This document shows positions 17,734-25,371 of a stretch of 64,000 nt of DNA, piece by piece. The stretch spans positions 612,599 through 676,598 of the forward strand of contig NZ_JABTCG010000002.1 in assembly GCF_014610845.1 (NCBI RefSeq), read 5' to 3'. A program made the position numbers and the translations under genes. The number at the start of each line of letters is the position of its first letter. Positions within the stretch are counted from its first letter, which is position 1. The DNA is from Maribacter arenosus. GTDB lineage: Bacteria > Bacteroidota > Bacteroidia > Flavobacteriales > Flavobacteriaceae. The notes under the pieces were generated by a model. It searched no databases. It saw nothing but the letters and a program-made list of their open reading frames with translations, and was not told where the DNA came from.

Positions 17734-18616
17734 AGGACAAACATACCTTGGCTTAAAAATACTCTAAATGTTTTTGAAATACTTTTACTCAAAGTGCAAT
17801 TTTTATGGCTTCAGGATGTGTGCTAAATATTATTAATCGGTTTATGTTCAATCTACTAAACTATTACTGTTCTTTAAACATTATATTGGTCATTTGGCAA
17901 AACTACAATAATTATTGTCCCTAACAACCTTACTCGTCCTAATCAAATTACTATAAAATAAGTGCTCTCAAAGGAACTAATCTACAAGATTACTTCGCCA
18001 CATGTAGAGTTGCATGTTCCATAATCTTAGTTCTCCCAGACAATTGTTATTGAATATTCTTCCGAATTATGGCATTAGATTAACATACTGTTTCCCTACA
18101 ATTAAATAAATAAACAATGTGGCCGGTGATTTCATCAATAACGTTATATAGAAATCATCTCCAAAATCAGAATTCCCCTAAAAGCACTCCACTAAATATT
18201 AATTTTCCAATATTTGTTTAAAAAATTGCCATCCTTAATGTTTGAATCTATCTTATTCATAGATTAAATTGAATCTGCTTTCTGACATGCAGTGCATTCC
18301 TTTGCCTTCATCGAATTCCCATTCCACTAGAATTTTGTATTGGGTCCACATAACTGGTTTATAAGCCATAGGAAACGTCATTACGACATCGTCATTTAAG
18401 GCAAAGACCTTTTTTATCTAAATTTCTGCCAATACAACATTTGCATAGACTATACAATTATATCCAATAATCTAAATAACGCCATTGGAATGCTTCCCAG
18501 ACATTCTCAATTTCGTAATAACCTCTTCCTTTGTATTCTTAACAAATAATATGGATCTATATGCTTTTTGGGGATATTTTCACAATTTAAAAGAATACTA
18601 TTAACCAAAATTTATT
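17734..18616. other. 883-bp gene-poor AT-rich tract with coding debris
   Basis: No intact gene is visible. On the minus strand one frame from 18579 down to 18253 stays open except for two TAG codons, and the same frame shows another open block around 18065-18175 coding GDDFYITLLMKSPATLFIYL-like sequence between stops. This looks like a decayed gene or genes in a polysaccharide locus rather than ordinary spacer. Promoter elements for the flippase gene should also lie here. Confidence 0.5.
18253..18579 (-). pseudogene. eroded reading frame of unknown family
   Basis: Read on the minus strand, one frame runs about 109 codons with only two interrupting TAG codons and ends at TAA (18253-18255). 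The translation is protein-like, with segments such as NTKEEVITKLRMSGKHSNG, YANVVLAEI, VMTFPMAYKPVMWTQYKI and WEFDEGKGMHCMSESRFNL. There is no usable start codon and I do not recognise the family. It sits between the flippase and rfbC genes, so it may be the remains of a sugar-modifying gene. Sequencing error as the cause of both stops is possible but less likely given the decay around it. Confidence 0.45.
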
Positions 18617-19162
18617 TTATATGTTCAAATCCTTCATTGTTGGAAGAACTAAATCCTTTTTCGAAAGAATTAGCTTATCGGCTGATATTACCCAATCTAT
18701 ATTTAAATCAATATCATTATAAATTATACCAGCTTCAGAGGCTTTATCGTAGTAGTTGTCGCATTTGTAGACAAATACCGTATTATCTTCAAGTGCTAAA
18801 AATCCATGAGCCATACCTTTTGGTATAAAAAGTAATTTATGATCATTTTCAGAAAGTCTTATTTTAAAATGTTTCTTATAAGAAGGGCTGTTTTTCCTTA
18901 AATCGACAACCACGTCCAAAGCTTCTCCCTTTATTACCTGTACCAATTTGGCCTGCGCATGAATCCCATTTTGAAAATGCAACCCCCGCAACACTCCCTT
19001 TTTGGAAATCGATACGTTGTCTTGAACAAAATCAACCCTTTCCCCTAGTTGGTCTTCAAATTCAACCTTTTTATAGGACTCATAAAACAGCCCTCTATCA
19101 TCATTGAATAATGAAGGTTCAATTATAAAACAACCCTTAAGTTTGGTCTCTATATATTTCAT
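18617..19162 (-). CDS. rfbC: dTDP-4-dehydrorhamnose 3,5-epimerase family protein
   Basis: A 181-residue cupin-fold protein of usual length. It shows the family start (KLKGCFIIEPSLFNDDRG), the active-site RGLHFQ with H62, the KLVQVIKGEALDVVVDLRK core strand, and IPKGMAHGFLALEDNTVF followed by YY at 137-138 with ASEAGIIYNDIDLNIDW. RfbC/RmlC epimerises dTDP-4-keto-6-deoxyglucose on the way to dTDP-L-rhamnose; related enzymes act as 3- or 5-epimerases in other deoxysugar routes. It is isolated: rfbB and rfbD are absent from the window and the upstream rfbA is only a remnant, so it either relies on genes elsewhere or is a relict of a lost pathway. Confidence 0.88.
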   Translation of the reverse strand: MKYIETKLKGCFIIEPSLFNDDRGLFYESYKKVEFEDQLGERVDFVQDNVSISKKGVLRGLHFQNGIHAQAKLVQVIKGEALDVVVDLRKNSPSYKKHFKIRLSENDHKLLFIPKGMAHGFLALEDNTVFVYKCDNYYDKASEAGIIYNDIDLNIDWVISADKLILSKKDLVLPTMKDLNI

Positions 19163-19539
19163 TTTTTCTCAACTATAAAAACCCTTTGACTGCGCTCGAT
19201 ATGATATTGCGATTAATTTTCATTCTAGTTGTAATAAGTATTCTCAGCAACCATTTTTAATAGGGATTGTACCAGCTTTAATAATTATTCCGTTTCGATA
19301 AATCCCATATTATACGTTACTATCTCTATGAATCCGGTTTTCAATATCTGTTGATTTCAAGTTGCCTCAACAAATTAGGAAGACTGCTTCAAGAAACAAA
19401 ATTGACCTGTAAATCAGCGTAGTAGTAGCGCGATTCAAACTACTGGTCAGCTTATTGCCAATCAAGTTCTTTAAATTCTATGTCTTCAAGTTTAAGCTAC
19501 CTAATGGTCATAATTTCCTTTACGATAGTAACAAATATT
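19163..19539. other. 377-bp spacer containing the rfbA remnant
   Basis: Besides the decayed rfbA 3' end (19218-19415), the part at 19416-19539 holds no recognisable gene. A short minus-strand block reading SLKLEDIEFKELDWQ then stop (about 19453-19500) may be further debris. Confidence 0.4.
19218..19415 (-). pseudogene. rfbA: decayed 3' end of glucose-1-phosphate thymidylyltransferase
   Basis: On the minus strand, blocks of the RfbA C-terminus can be read in order but in shifting frames: a TG-x-F and LEA block, then FVEAT, then IENR, then GFIEIVTYNMGFIETE, a stop codon, LLKLVQSLLK, then (after a frameshift) NG and EYLLQLE followed by a stop. This matches the normal RfbA ending with EEIAYRMGFI, LLKLAQPLLKNGYGEYL-type sequence. 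Frameshifts, an in-frame TAA and the missing N-terminal three quarters show it is dead. Position directly upstream of rfbC fits the usual rfbA-rfbC order. Identification is from pattern recognition, without an alignment. Confidence 0.65.
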
Positions 19540-20541
19540 TTATACTATTATTTCGCTTGATTTATTGTTCAAATATTTCAAAAATGAAACCAAGAAGAAC
19601 ACGCCAACAAATATCAAGGGAATCAGTACTATATTCTTTCCAAAAAAAGCTTTTTGGATTTGTTGTGGTTTTCCAAAATTTATAACTTTTATAGGCTCTG
19701 TACGTTGTTCCAATTCCATTTTTTTGGATTCAATATCCTGGATCAGTCTATTCTTAAGATCAAATAAACCAGTAATATTCACCGTTTCCTGATTGTCCAA
19801 AACGATTCTATCATTACCGACCATAGCATCCTTTTCGGCCATTTTTGTGGTATAACCGGTAATTATTTCATCCACTTGCTTTAAAAGTTGTTTATTTTCA
19901 GCTATTCGAGAGGTGGCATTTTCCCTATACACGGTTATCAGTCCATCAAAATATTCATTGGTGTTGATATACTTCATCACACCTTTTGCAAATTGCTGTC
20001 CAACCTTCGCATCTTTGTAGAAAAAAGTGATTCGATGGTTAAAAGAGCTTTTATTCTGCAATTCGGCCCTAACAATATCCGCGATTGCCTCAGTGTTTTC
20101 AAAACTTTGTAGCAATTCCAAATACTTAATTTCACTTTCACTACTCACCCTATTTTCATTCATAGGGGCGATAGTAACCCCGAGCCCATCAAAGTTGAAT
20201 ACATCAATACCATTAATAGCAAAGAATGCCGTGTCCTTTGCCTTAATATTCGCCTGTATTTCACTGATCACGTCATATAAATAGTTTTTGCTCTCCAACT
20301 GAGGTTTAACAATAACTTCGGTCTTTAATTTTTTCGATATGATTTGATTTAAACCAAATCCTATGGCACCGCCCAAAATAACAAGCCCTAGGAGAATAAG
20401 GGCATTCTTCTTTAAATAAAGGAACAATCTTAAGAAACTCCTGAAAATACGATTAAGTCCTTTTCCTATCATCTGGAACAACTGTCCCAAATCTATTTCA
20501 TCGGATGGTGGTGGGGTTTGTGGTTGTACTTGGTTGCTCAT
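19540..20541 (-). CDS. Wzz-like chain-length-determinant-type membrane protein
   Basis: A 333-residue protein with a proline-rich cytoplasmic N-terminus, a membrane helix at about residues 44-67 (ALILLGLVILGGAIGFGLN), a long periplasmic helical region, and a second helix near 303-325, leaving a short cytoplasmic tail. This two-helix layout with a coiled periplasmic domain is that of Wzz/polysaccharide co-polymerases. No Walker motifs or tyrosine-kinase domain are fused. It lies 6 bp downstream of the DUF6909 gene at the end of an M23 - GH3 - DUF6909 run and borders the polysaccharide locus, so control of glycan chain length is likely. Confidence 0.7.
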   Translation of the reverse strand: MSNQVQPQTPPPSDEIDLGQLFQMIGKGLNRIFRSFLRLFLYLKKNALILLGLVILGGAIGFGLNQIISKKLKTEVIVKPQLESKNYLYDVISEIQANIKAKDTAFFAINGIDVFNFDGLGVTIAPMNENRVSSESEIKYLELLQSFENTEAIADIVRAELQNKSSFNHRITFFYKDAKVGQQFAKGVMKYINTNEYFDGLITVYRENATSRIAENKQLLKQVDEIITGYTTKMAEKDAMVGNDRIVLDNQETVNITGLFDLKNRLIQDIESKKMELEQRTEPIKVINFGKPQQIQKAFFGKNIVLIPLIFVGVFFLVSFLKYLNNKSSEIIV

Positions 20542-20547
20542 TATACT

Positions 20548-22233
20548 TTACGAATTAAATATTTGTTCTAAAATCCTATCTGTTATCAAATACGTCGGTT
20601 TCACCCCAGTAGTACCCAATCCTCCGGAAGCCAAGGTGCCTCCAGTTTCCAGCGGATTATCCGAGGCGTAATAGGCATATCTTACCTTCACATCCTCGCG
20701 AATGCTCTTGCGTATCTTTGAAGCCGATTGAATGGCTTTTTGATAATGTACGCCTTCCATCTCCAGGCCGATGACATTCCAGGTGGATTTATGGAAAAAC
20801 TTCAAAATATCCCTATTTTGAAGGGAAGTTCCCAAAACAGTTACCATTGCACCTTCAAAAACCTCAAGTCCGTGCCCCTGAAAATCCTTTGCGGATAATT
20901 CATTCTTAAAGGGATAATTGTCAGATGTGCCTTCAAAAATATGGGCCGACGGAATCATTAAATCTCCCTTGCCTCCTTCCAAAATACCGGCCTTTCCCAT
21001 TATTGAAATCGATGCTACATCAAGGAAAATGTCCCCTGTCTTAGTGCTTTTGTATGGTTTCAATAGTTCATCAATCGTTTCATAAGCTTGCTCCCCAAAG
21101 GCATAGTCCATCACAAATATAACTGGTTTTTGATCATTTGGAATATCCATTGTTAAATCGTAACAACAGGCATCTTTGCCCAATTTGGCCAAATCAAAGA
21201 TCTGCACATCAATATTGGTTCCTGAATCATCGTTAATGATGATCATACCGTTTTTTTTGGCGATATCACTTACTTTCTTTTGTAATAAATGGTTTTCAGA
21301 AGAACTCAAAGCCTTGTAAATATCCAAAGAGCCATTGTTGGGGTATTCCTTATGCAAAGCCTTTTTTGCGAAAAGTGAATTCATGACACTGTGCATATTG
21401 GCACTGATTATATGTATAGGCCTTGATAATAAATCGTTTTTTGCCAAAACCTCTTTTATCCTGTTCGCCCAACGTTCCCCATGTATATGATGTCCCAACC
21501 GTTCGCGTAATAGCGAAGTGAAGGTTATGGCCCGCTTATCTCCAGTAACTTCTTCTTCAATAGCCAATTTACCCATCCAGTAGATGATATGAAGAAATTT
21601 TTCGGGCTCCTTTTTAGTGGCGAATTTCTTATAATACGTAAGTACTTCCTCAAAAGATCGGTTTAAGATATTTGCGGTATGTATCAGAGCTACTTCACGA
21701 TCTGACCGCGATAGTTCCTGCTTTTTAACGGCAGCCTCTAATTTGCCCCAATCACGGATCGTCTTATCGGTATCCTCAATTAGAACGCGCTTACAGATTT
21801 TATGCGATTCGATGAACAAAAAGGTTAGGTGGGTAAGGATGTCGTAAATATCGGAACGCCCCCTCGTAATTTCAATATTCATCTGTTCGGCATCGATGCG
21901 ATAACAATTTCTTCTTCTTTTGGGTGGAATAATGGGTGCGAAATGGGCCTTCCCATACCCTTCATCAGAGGTGAGGTTAATAAATCTACATTGTTCAATG
22001 CCTTCTGGTAACCGTTCTAAAACATAAACAAGTCCATCGAGTTCTGTTTTTTCCTCAGCTATAGAACCATAAATCTCTGGCCTTAACTGTAAGAGGGCAT
22101 TTCGTAAGGTTTCCCCAGAAACTCCCATCGGTTTATAAAACCCACGGTTGAACAGGTGCCGCATGGTGATATACAAACGCTCAATGGCATTAGTGGATTC
22201 TTGTGCCCTAGTAGTGTCCCTGCTTTTGTTCAT
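20548..22233 (-). CDS. DUF6909 family protein, C-terminal half nucleoside-phosphorylase-like
   Basis: A 561-residue soluble protein found widely in Flavobacteriia (DUF6909 by recollection). The N-terminal half is helical with IERLYITMRHLFNRGFYKPMG and PPKRRRNCYRIDAEQ. The C-terminal half has features reminiscent of the purine nucleoside phosphorylase/MTA nucleosidase fold: IIINDDSGTNIDVQIFDLAK, EVFEGAMVTVLGTSLQNRD and VIGLEMEGVHYQKAI, the last recalling the MEG motif that contacts ribose in that fold. No established function is known to me. It is 72 bp after the GH3-like gene and 6 bp before the Wzz-like gene. Confidence 0.7.
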   Translation of the reverse strand: MNKSRDTTRAQESTNAIERLYITMRHLFNRGFYKPMGVSGETLRNALLQLRPEIYGSIAEEKTELDGLVYVLERLPEGIEQCRFINLTSDEGYGKAHFAPIIPPKRRRNCYRIDAEQMNIEITRGRSDIYDILTHLTFLFIESHKICKRVLIEDTDKTIRDWGKLEAAVKKQELSRSDREVALIHTANILNRSFEEVLTYYKKFATKKEPEKFLHIIYWMGKLAIEEEVTGDKRAITFTSLLRERLGHHIHGERWANRIKEVLAKNDLLSRPIHIISANMHSVMNSLFAKKALHKEYPNNGSLDIYKALSSSENHLLQKKVSDIAKKNGMIIINDDSGTNIDVQIFDLAKLGKDACCYDLTMDIPNDQKPVIFVMDYAFGEQAYETIDELLKPYKSTKTGDIFLDVASISIMGKAGILEGGKGDLMIPSAHIFEGTSDNYPFKNELSAKDFQGHGLEVFEGAMVTVLGTSLQNRDILKFFHKSTWNVIGLEMEGVHYQKAIQSASKIRKSIREDVKVRYAYYASDNPLETGGTLASGGLGTTGVKPTYLITDRILEQIFNS

Positions 22234-22305
22234 ACTGAAATTTCATGCAAAATTACAATTTAAATCGATGATTGATCAGCCGTAACCCAAAGTTAAAAAG
22301 AAGAT

Positions 22306-23808
22306 CTATAAGTCGGCAGCAAAAACAGCCAATGCATCGGCCACACTGCGATCATTAGAAAGGCGTTGAACCTTGTTTTGCCCCCCCAACTTTCCTATGG
22401 ACTTCATATATGCCTGAAAGCCTCCTTTTTTTATAGGAAGTATTTTTAATGTCTGTAGTATTTTGCCATCGATCAAGTCAAAATAATAACTGTTCTGTTC
22501 TTGGAGGGAGGTGTCGAGGATTTGAATGAACTTGGCCATATCGGAAGGAAGTTTTTCAAACTCGATCAGCCATTCATGATAGGGGAGTCCATCGTCCTTT
22601 GGAGATATTTGTGGGGCAACTGTAAACTCGTTGATTCGCGCATCTGTCGCCGCAACGGCTTCTTGCATTGCTTCTTCCACTTCCTTGGCGATCACATGTT
22701 CACCAAAGGCCGAAATAAAATGTTTTATTCGTCCCGATACAACTATTTTATAAGGGTTCAATGAAATAAACTGAACGGTATCCCCCAAATTATAGGCCCA
22801 TAATCCTGCATTGGTTGAGATGATCATTACGTAATTGACCTCTATTTCAACATCTTTAAGGGTAAGCCGCTCCCTTTCATCATCAAAAAAAGTATCGGCT
22901 TTCACGAACTCATAGAAAATCCCGGAATTCAAAAGCAATAACATTCCCTTTTCGGTCTGGGAATCCTGGTATGCGAAAAAACCTTCGCTTGCTGGAAATA
23001 GCTCTATACTTGCCACTTTTCGGCCTATTAGGTTCTCGAATTTGTCCCGGTAGGGTTCATAGTTCACCCCTCCATAAATGAAGAGTTGGAAATTCTTGAA
23101 CAGATTCCCGATTTTTTTATTGCTTTTGACGCTCAATTTTTCAAAATACATTTGAACCCACGAGGGAATCCCGGCAATAACGGTCATATTCTCACCAATG
23201 GTTTCATCTACAATGGTATCTACTTTTGTTTCCCAGTCGGCAATACAATTGGTTTCCCAACTGGGTAATCTGTTCTTTTGAAGATAGCTGGGAACGTAAT
23301 GTGCCGAAATCCCCGATAATCTGCCCAACTTAATTCCGTTTTTCTCCTGCAATTCCGGACTTCCTTGAAGAAATATCATTTTACCGTCCACAAAATCCGC
23401 ATTTCCGGTTTCGTTGATATATGACAGGATTGCATTCCTAGAGGCTTCTACCTGATGTTTTATAGACTTCTTTGTTATTGGGATGTATTTCGCTCCGGAG
23501 GTAGTGCCCGACGTTTTTGCGAAATATATTGGTTTTCCGGGCCAAAGTATATCCGATTGGCCCGCTACAACCTTTTCTACATATTCTTTAAGCTCTTCAT
23601 AATCACGTATGGGTACGTTTTTTACAAAATCTCCATGGCTATGTATTTCCTCGAAGTTGTGTTCCTTTCCGAAAAGTGTAGTGCGTGCCGTGCTGATCAA
23701 TTCCATGAATACCGCTTCTTGGGTTTCCAACGGACGGTTTACCCATTTAGCGGTTTTTCTACTAACGTTTCTGGCGAATATTTTAGCTGCGAATGACTTT
23801 AATGACAT
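22306..23808 (-). CDS. GH3 auxin-responsive-promoter family acyl-adenylate-forming protein
   Basis: A 500-residue member of the GH3 family. The adenylate-forming P-loop is TSGTTSGAKYIP at residues 99-110; further signatures are ELFPASEGFFAYQ and YNLGDTVQFISLNPYKIVVSGRIKHFISAFGE in pieces along the C-terminal half. Plant members conjugate amino acids to acyl acids; bacterial members in Bacteroidota have no assigned substrate. It is separated by 1 bp from the upstream M23 peptidase gene, so both are almost certainly cotranscribed. The domain assignment is firm; the reaction in this organism is unknown. Confidence 0.88.
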   Translation of the reverse strand: MSLKSFAAKIFARNVSRKTAKWVNRPLETQEAVFMELISTARTTLFGKEHNFEEIHSHGDFVKNVPIRDYEELKEYVEKVVAGQSDILWPGKPIYFAKTSGTTSGAKYIPITKKSIKHQVEASRNAILSYINETGNADFVDGKMIFLQGSPELQEKNGIKLGRLSGISAHYVPSYLQKNRLPSWETNCIADWETKVDTIVDETIGENMTVIAGIPSWVQMYFEKLSVKSNKKIGNLFKNFQLFIYGGVNYEPYRDKFENLIGRKVASIELFPASEGFFAYQDSQTEKGMLLLLNSGIFYEFVKADTFFDDERERLTLKDVEIEVNYVMIISTNAGLWAYNLGDTVQFISLNPYKIVVSGRIKHFISAFGEHVIAKEVEEAMQEAVAATDARINEFTVAPQISPKDDGLPYHEWLIEFEKLPSDMAKFIQILDTSLQEQNSYYFDLIDGKILQTLKILPIKKGGFQAYMKSIGKLGGQNKVQRLSNDRSVADALAVFAADL

Positions 23809-23809
23809 C

Positions 23810-24679
23810 TTATTTAAAATCTATAAAATCAAGTGGGTTAACAGGGTTACCATTATCCCATAATTCGAAATGTAAATGAGGTCCTGTCGTAAATTCCCCT
23901 GTATTTCCTACTGAGGCAATTACCTCCCCGGCCCTAACAATATCCCCTTGTGACTTGCTCAACGAACCATTGTGCTTATATACGCTTAGAAGTCCGTCTT
24001 TATGTTCCAAAATGATCACATAGCCCGTTTCTGCCGTCCATTCCGCGAAAATGACAATACCATTGGCAACTGCCTTTATTGGCGTATCTTTAGGTGCGAC
24101 AACATCAACGGCAAAATGTTTTTTATCCCTATCATATGTATCCGTAAGAGTTCCGCTCAAAGGAGGAAAAAGTACGAGGTTGGACTTATCGCTATTTGTT
24201 TCGAATAGATTGTATTTATCTTCTAAGGCTACTTCCGCCCGCAACATGGAATCTTGTCTAATTGGACTAAGATCTACGCTTGAGGGATCTAGTTTAAATT
24301 GTTCGAACAAGGAATCCCGGTTAATCTCCGTATTCTCGATATCCCCTCTTAGTACTTTTCTAATATTATCTAAATACTTATTGGTATAATTCAAGGCATT
24401 GACCAAAGAATCCGTTTTATACGTCAATTCGGTAGCTTGTCTCTTAAGTTTTGTGGACGAATACCCGGGTATGTACTCACGTAGGGGCGTAAAGGCAATC
24501 AACAAAATGGTTAAGCCTATTAATCCAATAATAAAAAGAGAGCCTGTTACGAATACGTTCAAACGGCTTAACTTAAAGCTTATTTTTTCTTCAAAAGTGC
24601 TTTCATTAAGTATTACCAAGCGATACTTATGCAGAAGCTTTCTTTTGATATCCTTTCTCTTTTTTACTTTTTTAGCCAT
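23810..24679 (-). CDS. M23 family metallopeptidase with N-terminal membrane anchor
   Basis: A 289-residue envelope protein from the ATG at 24679 (an in-frame TTG three codons upstream is not preferred). A basic N-terminus is followed by one membrane helix (LNVFVTGSLFIIGLIGLTIL), a coiled-coil-prone linker, and a C-terminal LytM domain. Zinc-site motifs are HFAVDVVAP (H-x3-D) and GPHLHFELWD (HxH). Such proteins cleave peptidoglycan cross-links or activate hydrolases. It is first in the M23 - GH3 - DUF6909 - Wzz-like run and divergent from tatA. Confidence 0.88.
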   Translation of the reverse strand: MAKKVKKRKDIKRKLLHKYRLVILNESTFEEKISFKLSRLNVFVTGSLFIIGLIGLTILLIAFTPLREYIPGYSSTKLKRQATELTYKTDSLVNALNYTNKYLDNIRKVLRGDIENTEINRDSLFEQFKLDPSSVDLSPIRQDSMLRAEVALEDKYNLFETNSDKSNLVLFPPLSGTLTDTYDRDKKHFAVDVVAPKDTPIKAVANGIVIFAEWTAETGYVIILEHKDGLLSVYKHNGSLSKSQGDIVRAGEVIASVGNTGEFTTGPHLHFELWDNGNPVNPLDFIDFK

Positions 24680-24850
24680 TGAACGCAAAGATAAACTTAG
24701 AATTGAATATTAAAGTGGTTCTTTTAAAATTTATGGTTTTCTTGGCCTTTGATGGCGATACTTTTACATACGTATTATCAAGATTTCTAGTTCACACAAT
24801 TAAAAAAAAGCCTATACGTTAATATTCTAAGAAGACTCATAAGTTTTTAG

Positions 24851-24858
24851 TACCTTTG
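24851..24858 (+). promoter_or_regulatory. -7 box for tatA
   Basis: TACCTTTG fits the Bacteroidota -7 consensus TAnnTTTG, 21 bp before the tatA ATG. No clear TTG is found 19-21 bp upstream, so the promoter is only partly supported. Confidence 0.45.
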
Positions 24859-24879
24859 TTTTCCATTAAATCATAAAAT

Positions 24880-25065
24880 ATGACAGCTTTACTTACATTT
24901 TTGGCAATTGGTCCATGGCAAATAGCAATCGTTGTTATGGTGGTGCTTCTATTATTCGGTGGGAAAAAGATTCCAGAACTAATGCGAGGACTAGGAAGTG
25001 GTATTAAGGAATTTAAGGATGCTTCCAAGGAAGAAGACAAGATTGAGGAAAACAAAGAAAAATAA
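24880..25065 (+). CDS. tatA: Sec-independent protein translocase subunit TatA/TatE
   Basis: A 61-residue protein with the full TatA layout: a short N-terminus, one membrane helix ([15 protein letters not shown]), the hinge FGGKKIPEL, an amphipathic helix ([14 protein letters not shown]) and a charged tail. TatA forms the pore-like assembly of the twin-arginine pathway that exports folded proteins. The protein is at the short end of the family. It stands alone, divergent from the M23 gene, and is followed by an intrinsic terminator; tatC is not in the window. Confidence 0.93.
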   Translation: MTALLTFLAIGPWQIAIVVMVVLLLFGGKKIPELMRGLGSGIKEFKDASKEEDKIEENKEK

Positions 25066-25088
25066 TCTTCCAAAATATATAGGCTTAC

Positions 25089-25113
25089 AACACCCTGTTA
25101 TGGGTGTTTTTTT
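25089..25113 (+). terminator. intrinsic terminator after tatA
   Basis: A perfect 7-bp stem AACACCC/GGGTGTT with a 6-base loop is followed by a T-run, 23 bp after the tatA stop codon. Confidence 0.8.
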
Positions 25114-25220
25114 GTCTCTGAACCTGCCATATACCTTTAGGTATATTGTTCTTTGGCCACGCTAAATTGTCTCACCAACCCGCTTCATATCAGGCGCCTA
25201 TCGACAAAAAGCGCTATTAC

Positions 25221-25283
25221 ACGACAAAAAACACCCCTTTCACAACAAAAAATATTCCAAACCCCATATAACACCTAGATTCG
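25221..25283 (+). promoter_or_regulatory. paired direct repeats upstream of the OmpA-like gene (weaker copy)
   Basis: ACGACAA (25221-25227) and ACAACAA (25242-25248) start 21 bp apart, and ATTCG lies at 25279-25283, exactly 30 bp after the second repeat. The geometry equals that of the elements at 47226-47288 and 52194-52256, though the repeat and -7 sequences match less well. It is proposed as a third site for the same activator. Confidence 0.35.
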
Positions 25284-25371
25284 GTCTTTAATTCGAGTTA
25301 GGTTCAACGGAATCACTAAACCCGTTGAACACGGCCCGATCTAAAAATGACAAACTATAGTTCTTGCCACT

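Larger units (their letters stand above)
25066..25371. other. 306-bp intergenic region with terminator and regulatory repeats
   Basis: It holds the tatA terminator (25089-25113) and, nearer the OmpA-like gene, a set of A-rich direct repeats (25221-25283). No open frame of note is seen. Confidence 0.5.

Noticed and set aside
19453..19500. Short minus-strand block ending ELDWQ-stop as a second pseudogene
   Set aside because: Too short to assign to any family; recorded only as possible debris.
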